Shown: positions 23,468 through 35,520, numbered from the stretch's first letter. The stretch: 64,000 bases of DNA from Thozetella sp. PMI_491 (GCA_021432635.1 MU270054.1:460055-524054), one strand, 5' to 3'. The notes: a model not told the origin generated them from the letters alone. Numbers and translations: made by a program.

Positions 23468-26400
23468 ATGGCTGAAATTGGAAACAAACCTAAATATGTT
23501 GGTGTTGAATTTTCATTTTCTCTATTCTCCTTATGCAGCAGAACTTATGATTGCTGACATGAAACGCTGGCGGGTGCTTAGGAGATTACAGAGCACGTAT
23601 CCGTGGAGCATGTTGAATCCGAGCTGTAAGTCAAAACTGCAGTCCTAGCACTACAATATGACTAATACATCAACCTACAGTGGTAGACTCGGAATCTCCG
23701 AGTGCCAATACGATGAAGTGAAGAGACTTGCGGATACCTATAGCTTCGAAGACATCCGACAGGTACGATGACGGTAATAAGTGAAGTATTACTTGTTATG
23801 CTAATAGTTCACTCAGCGAGTTGCAGAGCTTCTTGAGATACATGAGAACGATCCCAACTTCCCGTGGACTACTATTGAAAAGCTCAAGACATTTCTCTGT
23901 CAGTCTCCTCCGTTTTCTCGTTACCCTCCTATGGTATCCATATATAGACATCAGCTCACAGTTTCATTTGCCAGTGAATAAAGAGATAGCTAATAACCCT
24001 GAGAAATACGAGTTGCTGATTCAAGAAATCAAAATCGAAACGGCCCTGATCTGCTACAATAGTCCATACTCTCAAGTCCGGGCAGTCGTCGATAACTACG
24101 ATGATGTCAACACTCCCTCCTCGACTATTCGGGCTTGGGCTATTGGCCTTGCATTTTCTGTCTTGATGGCCTTCATCAATCAACTCTTTTCTATCAGACA
24201 ACCGGCAATACATGTTGGAAACTCCGTGGCACAACTTCTGGCATATCCCGTCGGAGTGGCGGCAGCTCGAGTTCTCCCGGACTGGGGCATCACGGTGTTC
24301 GGCTACCGACATAGTCTAAATCCCGGGCCATTCTCCAAGAAAGAACATATGCTTATCACCATCATGTCTAGTGTAGGGAGTCACACAGTTTATACAAACC
24401 ACATCATTTGGGTTCAGTATCTACCCCAATATTTCAACCAAAGTTACGCTGGCCAATTTGCGTATCAAATCTTGATCGGCCTGGGCACCAACTTTATCGG
24501 CTACGGCTTAGCTGGAATCTGCAGAAGGTTCCTGGTCTACCCGTCTTACTGTGTTTGGCCGCAATCTCTTGTTACAATTGCATTAAACTCGGCATTTCAT
24601 GACGGGAGCGAAGCACCGGTGAGAGGACCATGGGGCAAGTGGATCACTATGACGCGCTACAAGTTTTTCCTCTGCGCGTTCAGCATTATGTTTGTATACT
24701 TTTGGTTTCCCAACGCTATTTTTCAAGCTCTGAGCATATTCAATTGGATGTCATGGATTGCCCCGAACAATGTTCAGCTCAATAGCATTGTCGGTTTCAA
24801 CAACGGCGCCGGGGTAAGCCATATCCCTAACTCGGCCCTTGGGATAGGTTTATGTACCCTATAGAACTGATCTTTGTTTAGTTGAACCCAATACCAACCT
24901 TTGACTGGAACAACATCATCCATCAAGGAACGGATCCGCTGGTGAGTGCTAACCCGACGTTTGGTGGTGGTGTGAGTCGGTGGCTAACAAGTGAACTATG
25001 GTAGATGCTGCCCTTCTTTACTACCTTGAACAAATTTTTCGGAAGCTTTATCTCTATGTTTTTTGTTTTGGGGCTGTGGTATTCCAATGCCTGGGACACC
25101 GGGCATCTTCCACTCAACTCGAACCGCGTTTATGATCACTTTGGACACACATACAACGTGTCGCGAGCTATCCACCGCAAGTCCGGACTATTCGATGCCG
25201 AAAAATACGAAAAATACTCTCCAGCATTTCTCGCGGCTGGAAACATAACGATTTACGTGTTCTATTTCAGCATATACACGGCTACACTAACTTATGCTTT
25301 ACTGTATCAGCGCCGCGAAGTTCAGCGCGGATTTACCGAAGTATTCAACTGCTTTTGGAAGAGTAAAAGGAGGACTGCTCGACAGCACTACGATGTCCAT
25401 AACCGTCTAATGTCAGCATATAAAAATGGTGAGACATTCATCTTCACCGATCAAAATTTTGTTCTAACGCAGTGTTGTTCGGCAATAGTCCCTGAATGGT
25501 GGTTTGCTATCGTATTTTTGTTTGCGCTAGTGTGTGGTATTGCCGGTGTCGTGGGCTGGCCGACATATACCTCGGCTGGAGTGGTCTTTTTTGGAATTGC
25601 GCTTTGTGTTGTTTTTCTCGTTCCGATAGGTGTCATCAAGGCCATGACGGGTGTCGAAGTGAACCTCAGCATATTGGCAGAATTCATTGGCGGCTCCATG
25701 GTCCCCGGAAACGCATTGGCCATGAATTATATGAAAGCTTATGGGCAAGTTGTCCCCAAATATGCCCCGATAGCAACTTATCTCGCTAATACGACAGGCT
25801 GATGTAGATACGTCACCTGCAACCACGCGATAAACTTTTCAAACGACCTAAAGCTGGCCCATTATATAAAGGTTGGGGGTTCAATCGATAGTGCGGTCGT
25901 GTTGTTTCGAAGTTAACAAATGCAGATACCTCCTCGGCAAACATTTATGGTGCAGATGGTCGCAACTCTCGTGTCAACATTCGTCGGGACTAGCTTGTTA
26001 AACTTCCAGGTATGATATCGACCCTCCATGGTTCTTCATATTTCCGTGCAATTGTCACAGTGTACTCATTATTTCTGCTTTCCTGTGACAGATGAACAGG
26101 ATCCCCGGCGTTTGTACTGTCGACGCACCATACCGCTTTACGTGTCCTCACATAAACTCTTTTTTCACAGCCTCTGTCCTGTGGGGCACAATTGGTCCGC
26201 AAAAGACATTTGGTGCTGGTGGCCAGTATTCAATGACGCTTATGGGGTTCCCCTTTGGGGTAGTCCTGGCCATGGCATTCTGGTACGCCAAGCGTAAATT
26301 CCAAACTCAGCTATGGCTTCGACAAGTACACCCTGTGGTTATCCTTGCTGGAGCTATTTATTGGGCCCCTTACAACATAGGCTATCTTTGGCCCGCAGTC

Positions 26401-26802
26401 CCCATTGGTTGGTTCAGCTGGCTCTATATCAGAAGCAGATATCTTGATTTGTGGTCAAAGGTACGCCCTCCCCTCCCCCCGCCAACCGCACCGTTTTCTC
26501 CCCTTCAAAGAATCTAGGTAGTGCTCAATCGCTCGGGTTTATATTTGCAATACCCTTTCTCTCTGCTAACCAGGAAACCCTCTCCCGTGCAGTATAACTT
26601 CGTTCTATCCGCGGCCCTTTCCACCGGTATAGCCATATCCGGGATAGTCATGTTCTTCGCTATCCAGTGGCTAAACATCAAGATTAACTGGTGGGGAAAT
26701 ACCATCTCCTATCGAGGCTGCGAGGCGAATTCGAACCCCTGTGTCATATACCCTCTTGCAAAGGGAGAATACTTTGGCCCCCGTGTGGGAGAATTTCACT
26801 GA
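23468..26802 (+). CDS. Second OPT-family oligopeptide transporter (11 exons)
   Basis: Eleven exons join in frame to 867 residues: 23468-23497, 23582-23625, 23681-23762, 23817-23898, 23975-24813, 24882-24941, 25005-25744, 25808-25871, 25926-26009, 26092-26460, 26593-26802. OPT marks are LLEIHENDPNFPW near the N-terminus, the signature NPGPFSKKEHMLI, GYGLAGICRRFLVYPS, NRVYDHFGHTYNVSRAI, DLKLAHYIKIPPRQTF, SVLWGTIGPQKTF and YWAPYNIGYLWPAVPIGW. Many membrane segments are evident. It should import small peptides across the plasma membrane. The intron at 25745-25807 needs a GC donor (TATGG then GCAAGT); the join gives KAYG-YVTCNHAINF, as the family expects. The first two exons are the least certain. 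Intron positions differ largely from those of the OPT gene at 8132, so the two are old paralogues. Confidence 0.9.
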
Positions 26803-28513
26803 GCCTTGAAATCACGATGTAGTTTCAATAGATTTCTGATCGAATGGAAAGCGGCTAAGGGCTAGAAACGACCATTATTAATGCAAGCCCAGAGCTCACC
26901 ATATTTCGAATTACGATGTGCCTAACTCAGATTGTACCTTGTCCGTTGCTATGATATACAGATGCAAGAACTTCATGCCAAATAGCATACAGATGATGTA
27001 TCACTGCTATTAAGCTAAGTCTAGCAGAAAAGAAATCTTGCAAACATGGTAGTGCATTTCGTGGATACTGCGAGTACTGCTCAGCACTAAGCCCAACATC
27101 AAGAAAGGGCCTCGTGCCACAGGGGTTATTGGATTTTATTATTTGCCTTTATCGGCGCAGAAATGAGCGAGTCTGATCAAACCATGTCTTAGTTACAGGC
27201 ATCCGTACTCATCAAGGATCGCACCGCGCGTTAGTTCTCGGCAGTCTACCGCAGGCATTCGGGATGCTTCCGCAGACCACAATTCCAACGGCCGGGCCAC
27301 AGATGAGAGGACAGGAGACGTATAACTTTTTAGATGCCAAATCCATTTCTAACACTTCCAAACTGCGAGGGAATCTTATTAGGTGCGGCGCATGTCTAAG
27401 CAATTGCTGTCCGGGCTGTTCACGCTTTAATTTAGGCAATATCATTAGATTTTCAGGTGCTTCGACGATCGCTGGTCTACATGAAGCTGGTAGTCGTCCT
27501 ACGTACTCACAGCGACTACGGTTAAAGTAACGGTAACTACCAGCCAAATCTGGTGGTTAAGCCTGCGTAGGGGTGAGGTGCTGAGCCTGGTCGCTTGGGA
27601 ATTATAAGGCCCCACCTCACATTGCAGACCTAAGGAAGAGCAGGGCCGTTTACTAGCTTTCATTCCTCAAAACTGGCCGGTCTTTGCCTCATGCCAACCT
27701 TGCCAAGCTGACAAACATTCGGGGGTAAATTGTATCATGCCGTCTCCCTCCTGTTCCTTCACGGGTCAGGGGCAAATGACCTCCACTATCCTTGAGCTTC
27801 CTAAGCTGTGCCACAGCAGTACAGCGCCAATTCATGCCCTAAAAATGGGGTACACTACGCTTTTGGCTAGCCTTGGCCGCATTCGACGATCCGATAATTA
27901 CTTATGCATGTGAGATTTTAAGGCCTTTGATCCTTGTTAGACTCGGCTGTGACAAGAAATGAAGGTCAGCTGTAGAGGGCGGTGGGAAGCAACACTAGTC
28001 TCTCTCATCGAAATAGTTACCAAAAAGACAAAGGGGCGGAAGGCGTGTATGAGTAACTACGTAGCGAAATAGTCCCCAAGCGAAAGTTGCTTATAATAGG
28101 CAGCGACTTGTGCCCGAAAGTCAATTTTCCTATGCAGATGCCCGCGTAGGGGACGACTGGTAATGGCGAGCCGAACATTCTTGCCGACGTCCCCCCGCTG
28201 GGAATACAGCGGCCGCCGCACGCAGTAAGAGGGGTATGTGCCCCACTCTTACGTATCCACTTGGATTGCATAGTGTGGTTCTTGGCCAATATCATCCAAG
28301 CCAACATCTGCGGGAAGTGGAAAGGTATTTAGGCCGGTCAACTGCCCCGTAATTCAACAACCGCGAAAGAAAATATTCTGTATATGAGTCACACCTATTC
28401 CTCAATTGGCAAGGCCTTACCAAACACAATTCTTGGTATTGGATGAACTATACATCTAGCAGTTGGCCTAGAAACAGCGCTATACATGCTTGCGGTGTTA
28501 CACTCACTTCACG
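26803..28513. other. Intergenic, nothing recognised
   Basis: No supported gene in 1.7 kb. The open frames here are short, lack leaders and do not resemble any family I know. It marks the boundary between the peptide-handling half and the aromatic-type cluster. Confidence 0.5.
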
Positions 28514-30172
28514 ATGACGCCCAAGCAACGAGCATGGTCAAGTGCCTTTTTTGACTGGCTCGTCGGCTGGGCGAATGGCCTCCGACAGGAATCGGCCAGC
28601 TATACCGTAGAACGGCTTAATATCCCGGTCGAAGATGGTGTAGAGATTGCGGCAGACTTATACCAGCCCCATGGCTCGACACCGGCCGGAACACTACTTG
28701 TCCGCAGCCCCTATGGGTTTGATGGCTTCGGGGGTCTTCTGGTTCTTGTTCAGGCCAGGATCTTCGCCGCGCGTGGGTATCAGGTTTTGTTCACCAGCTG
28801 CCGAGGCACTTTCGGCTCTGGTGGGGAGTTTCGCCCCGGACAGAACGAACTGGCTGATGGCCAAGCCATTGTCACCTGGATGAGGAACCAAGCTTGGTAC
28901 ACTGGATCATTTGCGACTATAGGATCCTCTTATCTAGGCTACGTGCAATGGGCTTTGCTGTCAGACCCGCCGCAAGACATGAAAGCCGCAGTCATCCTCA
29001 CAGGTCTGCATGATATGGGCGACTTTGCTTGGAAAACTGGAGCATTCAATTCCGACATTATCGCCTGGGCCGAAATGCTGCCGCGTTCTGGCACGGGGTC
29101 TCTGATATCCACCATGTGGTGGCTACGATCGCAACCGAGCCGCCTTCGTTCCGTGTACGATTCGGCTCCATTGCTTGCCGGGATGGAGAAACACTTCAAT
29201 GAGCAAACGCCGAGGTGGCTCACCCATATGGTCGCCACTCCAGATCTCACAGACCCGTCATGGAAGTCCCTCCAGCAGAATGCTGCGCTTGAAAAAGCCA
29301 ACATCCCAATCTATCTGCTCTCGGGCTGGTATGATATCTTTCTGGAACCTACGATTGAACAATACGCGAAATTAGCAGGACGCGGCTGTACTGTTGCTCT
29401 CACGATAGGCCCGTGGCAGCATCTCGGCACTGGTGACCCCGACACGACGAAGGAAGCCTTGGGTTGGTTCGACGAGTATCTTGCCGGACGTGCCGGGAGT
29501 AGTCGAAAATCTCCGGTGCGTGTATTTGTGACAGGGGCACGGGAATGGCGGGATCTTCAAAAATGGCCACCATCTACGGTCTCCCAAGAGCTATTTCTTG
29601 GACCTAGCAAAAGGCTTGCTGGAGAACTGCCTCCCTCCGACGCAGTGGACTCGAACTTTAAGTTCGACCCTCTTGATCCTACCCCCTCTATTGGCATGCC
29701 CGGCCTGTTTGACACACTTGTGGCCATCGAAGACACCCCTCTTGCAACGCGTCCCGATGTTCTTACATTCACGACGGAGCCACTTGATCAAGAGTTTGAA
29801 GTTTTCGGAAAGCCTTCCGTCGAAATTTATCATTCTAGTGATAATCCACACTGCGATTTGTTCATACGGTTAAGCGAGGTTGACAGCAAGGGGAAATCCC
29901 ATACAGTTACAGAACAGTATCTGCGCCTTACCCCCGAGCAAGGAAAAGAGCCATTGCATATTACTCTCCGCGATTGTGCCCATGTGTTTGAAAAGGGAGC
30001 TAGAATACGGCTTCTCATCGCTGGTGGCTGCCATCCTCGGTTTATACGGAACCTAGGCACGGGAGAGAACCCTGCAACAGGATCTATGTTCCGGCCTACG
30101 TGGCACACGATATGTCACAAGCCTTCTGCCGCTTCTAAATTACGATTGCCTCTACTTGTTACAGCGAGCTAA
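28514..30172 (+). CDS. CocE/NonD-family (S15-like) serine hydrolase A
   Basis: A single exon gives 552 residues. The alpha/beta-hydrolase fold of the cocaine esterase / X-Pro dipeptidyl-peptidase group is shown by the early strand IPVEDGVEIAADLYQP, SCRGTFGSGGEF, and the triad: Ser139 in TIGSSYLGYVQW, Asp274 in SGWYDIFLE and His303 in IGPWQHLG. The C-terminal jelly-roll domain begins near residue 400 and includes VEIYHSS and DLFIRLSEVD. Known relatives split esters or amides of aromatic or acylated compounds; the substrate is not predictable. There is no signal peptide, so it is probably cytosolic. The ATG at 28514 is the first Met of the frame. It opens the aromatic-type cluster and has a paralogue at 44187. 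Confidence 0.9.
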   Translation: MTPKQRAWSSAFFDWLVGWANGLRQESASYTVERLNIPVEDGVEIAADLYQPHGSTPAGTLLVRSPYGFDGFGGLLVLVQARIFAARGYQVLFTSCRGTFGSGGEFRPGQNELADGQAIVTWMRNQAWYTGSFATIGSSYLGYVQWALLSDPPQDMKAAVILTGLHDMGDFAWKTGAFNSDIIAWAEMLPRSGTGSLISTMWWLRSQPSRLRSVYDSAPLLAGMEKHFNEQTPRWLTHMVATPDLTDPSWKSLQQNAALEKANIPIYLLSGWYDIFLEPTIEQYAKLAGRGCTVALTIGPWQHLGTGDPDTTKEALGWFDEYLAGRAGSSRKSPVRVFVTGAREWRDLQKWPPSTVSQELFLGPSKRLAGELPPSDAVDSNFKFDPLDPTPSIGMPGLFDTLVAIEDTPLATRPDVLTFTTEPLDQEFEVFGKPSVEIYHSSDNPHCDLFIRLSEVDSKGKSHTVTEQYLRLTPEQGKEPLHITLRDCAHVFEKGARIRLLIAGGCHPRFIRNLGTGENPATGSMFRPTWHTICHKPSAASKLRLPLLVTAS

Positions 30173-30942
30173 ACTAGAATTACTTTATGCTGAGATATTC
30201 CATCATATTCTTACTACGATGCTAGAGAGTGTAGGTGGCGCATTTCCGAGTAATTTCAAGCTGTGCTTTCACAACTGCACTGAAATGGTGACGCAAAGGG
30301 GTTAGTTACTAGAAGGGAAGCCACTCAGCATAGCTTTCTAAGCGACTCATCTGATGGGAGGCTTTGATTTGATCCCTTGCCTCGCTCGTTACCGGAGTAT
30401 TGGATATGAATATTGTTAGGGACTATGGCGACACAAACACTTTGACATCCGGGTTGATTATGCGTCATAATGCAAGCAAGCGATATATGATAAGTTCTGT
30501 AAACTACAAGCACCATTATAACATAACTTTATCCGCATCTGGAGTATATAGAATGTGTAGGTCATTTCGAGCGTCACAATACCGAGCCAGCACCGTGTCT
30601 ATCCGTTAAAGATAGCTCTAAGAGGCCTAACCCCTAACCGAGCGTAGACGTACCCTAAATATCTAAATATTTAAGTCCGTCAATAGGCGCGCTCAATCTT
30701 AGCCGTGTCACATCCACCGAGATCACTATTTCTAATAACCGTGGCCTCCAAGCTATATCTCACCTTTAACTGCTCATCTCAGCCAAGACACATCACTTGG
30801 CGTCAAGACTTTCAATATCACGGGGAGTTGAAGAGCAAAGCCGTAAATATTTCAAATAGATGTTTATTATACGTGGCTCCTTGGAAATGGCCAGACAATC
30901 TCGATATTCTAGACGTCCTGTAACGTACCTAATAGCTCATAT
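30173..30942. other. Intergenic between convergent genes
   Basis: It holds the 3' regions of hydrolase A (plus strand) and the TRI12-like transporter (minus strand). No gene is supported. Confidence 0.5.
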
Positions 30943-33073
30943 TCAGGAGCTATCCGACTTCTTATCACTTTCATACCGCTCTCGTATCCCTGGAACCTGA
31001 ACTCCGTCAATCCTCTTATTTAAAAAGTTCGTCATTAGCATGTCGACTCTTGGAGCCCAGTAAGATGCCACCAATGCGACAGAGCCAAACGCGATGCCGC
31101 TCAGATATACAGTTGAGAAACTCTGAGAATATGAGTCCTTCAACGCCACATTATACGCCTCGATAATTGTACTGTTGATACTGGGGACGCTCCGAAGTGC
31201 CGCTGCAGTCCCGTTCTTCAATGCCTGGAAGACAAGCGGAACACTTGATGCGGGCAGTCCGGCTCCAACAATTGCAGGTGGGATATTTTGCGATTGTGTC
31301 TGTGAGATTCGATTGCCGTAAATGGATACGAAGATGCTGGTTGCGATTGTTCCAATAATGTTTCTGCAAGAGCCAAAGAAACCCTGGCCGATACCAATAT
31401 CATGAGCAGGCACGACGAGGCCACAGCTAACCAGGGTGACTAGTTGTGTCCAACCAATAAAGAACCCGGCCAAGGCGGCCATCTAGGACCCGGCAGTCAG
31501 CACTTGGTATGGTAGCAGTTACAAAAATGATCGCCTGGCTTCACTTACAGAGATGGCGACGCCTATTCGATCCTGAGTGGTCAGAGCCATCAATCCCGAG
31601 AACAGCACTAGACCAAAGCATGCCGCTATGAGCTGGATATGATTGTGCCTGATTCGCTTCCAGAGGAAACCTGTAACAATTTCTCCAACAGCGATGCCGG
31701 CATTCGTGGTCGTCTACAATTGTTAGCCAGACCAGCCATGATTTCTTACACTGCTCTGCACCTGGGGAAGACACACTGCAATAAGACCAATCTCAAGGTT
31801 GTCTGTAGTGAAGAGATATTGTGCAATCTGGGGCAAAAACAGGTTGAACGAGAAAAAGGTCATCTGTGAGACGCATCCAATCGCGACGATTGACCAATAG
31901 CCTTTCATCTTGAATAGGTGTAAAGGCACGAGCCGAGATCGGGTGCTTCCATACACCTCTGTTTGTTGGACAGGGGTTAGATTGCAACGCCCACATTGGT
32001 GCAGCAAATATATAACTTACCCCAGAAAGCGAAGGCGATTAATGCCACTCCTCCCACTACAAGTAGCGCAATTACTCGAGAAGAGTTCCAGCCTCCGACC
32101 ACAGCGTCTGTAGACCAAACTAAGTGACAAAAAAGCGCGGTCAGTCTATTATCTGCATTCTTAGAAATATATCACTGCAAGTCTATAGGACTTACCGAAC
32201 CCGAGCAAGAGCAAAATAGCACCTCCTGCATAAAGGACAATTCCAACAAAGTCCAGCTCTGCGAGCTGCCGACCCTTAGAGATTTCAGGGTTGAGCTGAG
32301 AAAAGCTTGGGGGAAAGTAACAGAAGAAAAATAGGAGAGCGGAAGCAAAGCAGAAGGTGGCATTGATCCAATACGAGGCCCTCCATCCCAGAGCCGTATT
32401 CTGCACCAAGAGTCTTCCGATGACGGGGCCAAAGCCGAAGAAGGGCAGGATGCATAGCGTGAGGAAGGCCTGGCTCAGGGGACGATACTTATTGGGGACA
32501 ATCTCTTGGCAGTACAGCGGGTAAAGCGGTTGGACACTTCCGCCGATGGCGAGGATGACAGTGCCCCCGATGAGTACGCCGACGTTTTGGCTCATAGCAC
32601 AGGGAATCGACCCTACGCCACATAAAATCTGCCCACCGATGAGGAACCAGCGACGCCCAAAGATGTCGGTGAGACGACCGATGAGGAGAAGCCCGACTCC
32701 CTTCAGGAGAGTGTGCAGGAGGGGCACCAGGCTGATGTTCGAGTCGGGCCCGATCTCTGCGTTAATTATTTGTAGAAGACTGATCTGTAGAGATTTTTCG
32801 TTAGGTTTAGATTTAGCCTTCTTTCCATTTTCCGTCCCTCCTACCAGGAGCCTGAAGGCAACGAACAGGTATAGTGTACGAGACATAGAGGTTGCAGGCC
32901 ATGAGAACCAAAGCAAAATAGCTCCCCACGAACTTCGGCGTGAGATAATACTGCCACGGCAGGTCGATTTGAATATTATTCTCCACTTCAGAGCAATTTT
33001 GGCTCTGTTGATGCGGGTTCTCTCCGTCGATCATAGGATCTTCCGGAGCGGAGGCTCGTTGTTGCTCATGCAT
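30943..33073 (-). CDS. TRI12-like MFS transporter (DHA2/siderophore-type)
   Basis: Six exons (33073-32867, 32784-32196, 32119-32021, 31958-31762, 31713-31549, 31482-30943) give 598 residues, the usual size for this group. Signatures are a hydrophilic N-terminus ending in LPWQYYLTPKFVGSY, GRLTDIFGRRWFLIGGQ (the MFS loop 2-3 motif), PLYCQEIVPNKYRPLSQA, and the central DFVGIVLYAGGAILLLLGF. The last exon carries GIGQGFFGSCRNIIGTIATSIFV and a loop before the final membrane segment, as in trichothecene-efflux-type pumps. About 14 membrane segments are expected. Family members export toxins, siderophores or drugs. Divergent from the extradiol dioxygenase, which suggests export or uptake of a compound handled by the cluster. 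Confidence 0.9.
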
Positions 33074-33824
33074 TTCTCGTATAGCAAAGAGGGCAAGGTT
33101 AGTGTGCGTAATGTTCGTAGGTTTGTCATGATAAAAAAGAATACGTTCCAGTTGCTGAGATTAGCCAACTTTTTATAAACCGCTATGCGCAGTACAACCT
33201 CGTCGCCTGGAGGGAAATTCAAAATTTCATAGCAGCTTCGCTATTCTTGTCAGAGCGCCACAACAAGTGTGTAGCGTACGGGAATTTTTGGGGGAAGGGG
33301 GGCCATGCGTATTCCAGGTTCCCTTGTAGCTTCTCTTATTCTCTTGTGCAACTTAACGCCGCGTGGCTGCGCTGAGACGCTCTTGTCCTCCCTTGTTTAG
33401 GCCTCGAGTCTCACTGCCTGGCCCTGAACGCACGATTGCTCCTACCAGCGTCGTAGTAAATATCTGACGCCCTCCAAAACAAGTAATTTACCGAAAGCTT
33501 TTATTTCCAGGCTCTACTTCGATAGACATGAAGGGGGGCTGCGGGCGAGAGGAAAATCCCGAGGCAAGGCAGATAGGAGATTTTAGCCAAGGACTAGCTC
33601 CTCCCGACAGCCCGACCCAGCATTCGTATTCTGCTGTTCCCGGTACCGGCTCCCACGTCTCAGAATACGGAATTTGTTTTAGCGGCAATTACATCGTCTG
33701 GTCGATGGAGAAACTCTGACGCCGCTAATTTTGAGAAATTCCAAGACTCGGACATGTTAAAATATCCTCGTACTTGAGGTCAGAGGACAAGTGGCACCAC
33801 ATCGTTCCTCTATCAATAGGCACC
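33074..33824. promoter_or_regulatory. Divergent promoter, MFS transporter / extradiol dioxygenase
   Basis: A 751-bp region lies between the two start codons, without a gene. A perfect 10-bp palindrome CCGGTACCGG at 33640-33649 contains inverted CGG/CCG half sites of the type bound by Zn2Cys6 regulators; such a regulator is encoded at 40617. Binding is an inference. Confidence 0.5.
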
Positions 33825-34865
33825 ATGGCCATCTCTAACAAAGTCATTCTAGATCGCCTATCTTATGTCATATACGAGCATGTAGACACGCCCAAGTTCT
33901 TGGAGTTCTCCAAAGATTTTGGCTTTGAACATACCGAGCATTCCTCTGGTTCAGATGTGCTTCTTCGAGGCTATAGCATGGACCCGTACATCTACATTAC
34001 GCGACAGGCACCCGAGGGACAAGGCGGGAGGTTCTGCGGTTCAGGGTTCCGGGCACGAACCGAGGAGGATTTTGAGCAGGCGTGCAACCTCCAAGGTGCC
34101 CAGGTCCAGGATATCTCAAGCCGACCCGGCGGCGGCAGGATGGTGAGCCTCACAGATGTGAACGGTTTCGAACTGCAGATCATATATGGCCAACAGGAGA
34201 GAGCTGTTCCCGAGAGGGGTGTGTCCAATGTTTTCCACGGACGCCCGAACGTCAACGGGGCGATCAACAAAGTTCGAATGGGTAGGAGATTCACCCAACC
34301 AATCCGTCATAGGATTAAATATAAATTTCTCACATATCTAGGCATCTTCAACCGAATGGGTAGCGGCCCGGCCAAAATTCACAAGCTCGGCCACTTTGGC
34401 TACATCACCGACAATTACGCTCAGACAGTGGCCTGGTACACAAGCCGCTTTAATTTCAAGGCTACCGACATTGTGCATACACCAGGTGCTTCCAGTGACG
34501 AGCTTATGTCTTTCTTCCATCTTGACCTCGGCGAGGAATATTCAGATCACCACTGCCTCCTCATCGCCAAGCGTCCTGGCAGCCGTCGGGGAACTGACGT
34601 GCACCACTCATCATTCGAGGTAGAGGACCTTGACACACAAATGATGGGCCACCAGTGGCTCCAGGAGAAGGGCTACAAACTGATGTGGGGTGTTGGGCGG
34701 CACATCATGGGATCACAGATATTCGACTACTGGTGGGACCCCACTGGGTTTATCATTGAGCATTACGCAGATGGGGACGTAGTCAACAAAGATACCCCCA
34801 CGGTAAGATCGGCGGGGACGCCGGCGGCGATTTGGGGTCCTCCAGTTCCACAAAAATGGGATTAA
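33825..34865 (+). CDS. Type I extradiol ring-cleavage dioxygenase (VOC fold)
   Basis: Two exons (33825-34281, 34342-34865) give 326 residues with two vicinal-oxygen-chelate modules. The N-terminal module (LDRLSYVIYEHVDTPKFLEF) is non-catalytic. The C-terminal one holds the presumed Fe(II) ligands His170 in KLGHFGYIT, His241 in VHHSSFEV and Glu292 in PTGFIIEHYADGD. Their spacing (71 and 51) is close to that of BphC-type 2,3-dihydroxybiphenyl dioxygenases. The enzyme should open a catechol ring next to the hydroxyls, giving a semialdehyde. The ring substrate is unknown. The aldehyde dehydrogenase that follows on the same strand could oxidise that product. Fungi mostly use intradiol cleavage, so this is unusual. 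The intron is required: without it an unconserved 20-residue insert breaks the linker. Confidence 0.87.
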   Translation: MAISNKVILDRLSYVIYEHVDTPKFLEFSKDFGFEHTEHSSGSDVLLRGYSMDPYIYITRQAPEGQGGRFCGSGFRARTEEDFEQACNLQGAQVQDISSRPGGGRMVSLTDVNGFELQIIYGQQERAVPERGVSNVFHGRPNVNGAINKVRMGRRFTQPIRHRIKYKFLTYLGIFNRMGSGPAKIHKLGHFGYITDNYAQTVAWYTSRFNFKATDIVHTPGASSDELMSFFHLDLGEEYSDHHCLLIAKRPGSRRGTDVHHSSFEVEDLDTQMMGHQWLQEKGYKLMWGVGRHIMGSQIFDYWWDPTGFIIEHYADGDVVNKDTPTVRSAGTPAAIWGPPVPQKWD

Positions 34866-35510
34866 TATCAACCTCGGCTAGTCGCGAGGGGAGGGGGCTA
34901 TGCCAATATACGAAGGCTTTTGATAAATTTATATGGCCAGTGGAACAGACATCGTTTCCACTAAGCAGTTTGACAATACAGAATGTGCTCCTTGTGAAAG
35001 AAAGAATGAGTTAGGTTCGGAAAAGTACTGGGGAACTCCAACCATGTTTGTTCTGACTTCACGGAGCTATAGAAATCAGCTTGTCACTTCATTTCCTCAC
35101 CTTTGCAGTCACTTCAACGGCCGGAAACTAGTATAAACGCTGCACGATATACTAAGAGTTGGGGGCACATATTATAAGCTGGATAAAAGGCCGAATTGGA
35201 ACGCAATAGTCGACATCTACAACCTCCCTACGAAGAGTATCCGTGTTCTTAGGGGTTTCATGCGTAACTATATCTTATCCGGCTTCATCTGGCGGTCTAG
35301 GAACTTCCTTGTACGGTCGCCTTCCTTTTCATGATCATGTACTTAAGCCATATATCTCTAGTAGAGAAGAACCGAGCGGTTATCTTCAAATTCAATTTCA
35401 GCCCGCATGGAATGGCAGGGTGGAGCTTATCATATCCCGGATCTTCTTCCTTGGCGATTGTTGAATCCCGAAGATCTTCCAAGAGTTCACCCCAGCCATT
35501 CCCTGACTTT

Positions 35511-35520
35511 CCGCCGGCGG
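35511..35520. promoter_or_regulatory. CCG/CGG palindrome, possible zinc-cluster binding site
   Basis: CCGCCGGCGG is a perfect 10-bp palindrome of inverted CCG/CGG triplets, about 1 kb upstream of the aldehyde dehydrogenase start. Similar in kind to the site at 33640-33649. Function is inferred only. Confidence 0.35.

Noticed and set aside
23316-23648. 110-codon frame before the second OPT gene
   Set aside because: Its frame is not the one used by the first OPT exons, and it shows no protein features; it overlaps the start region by chance.
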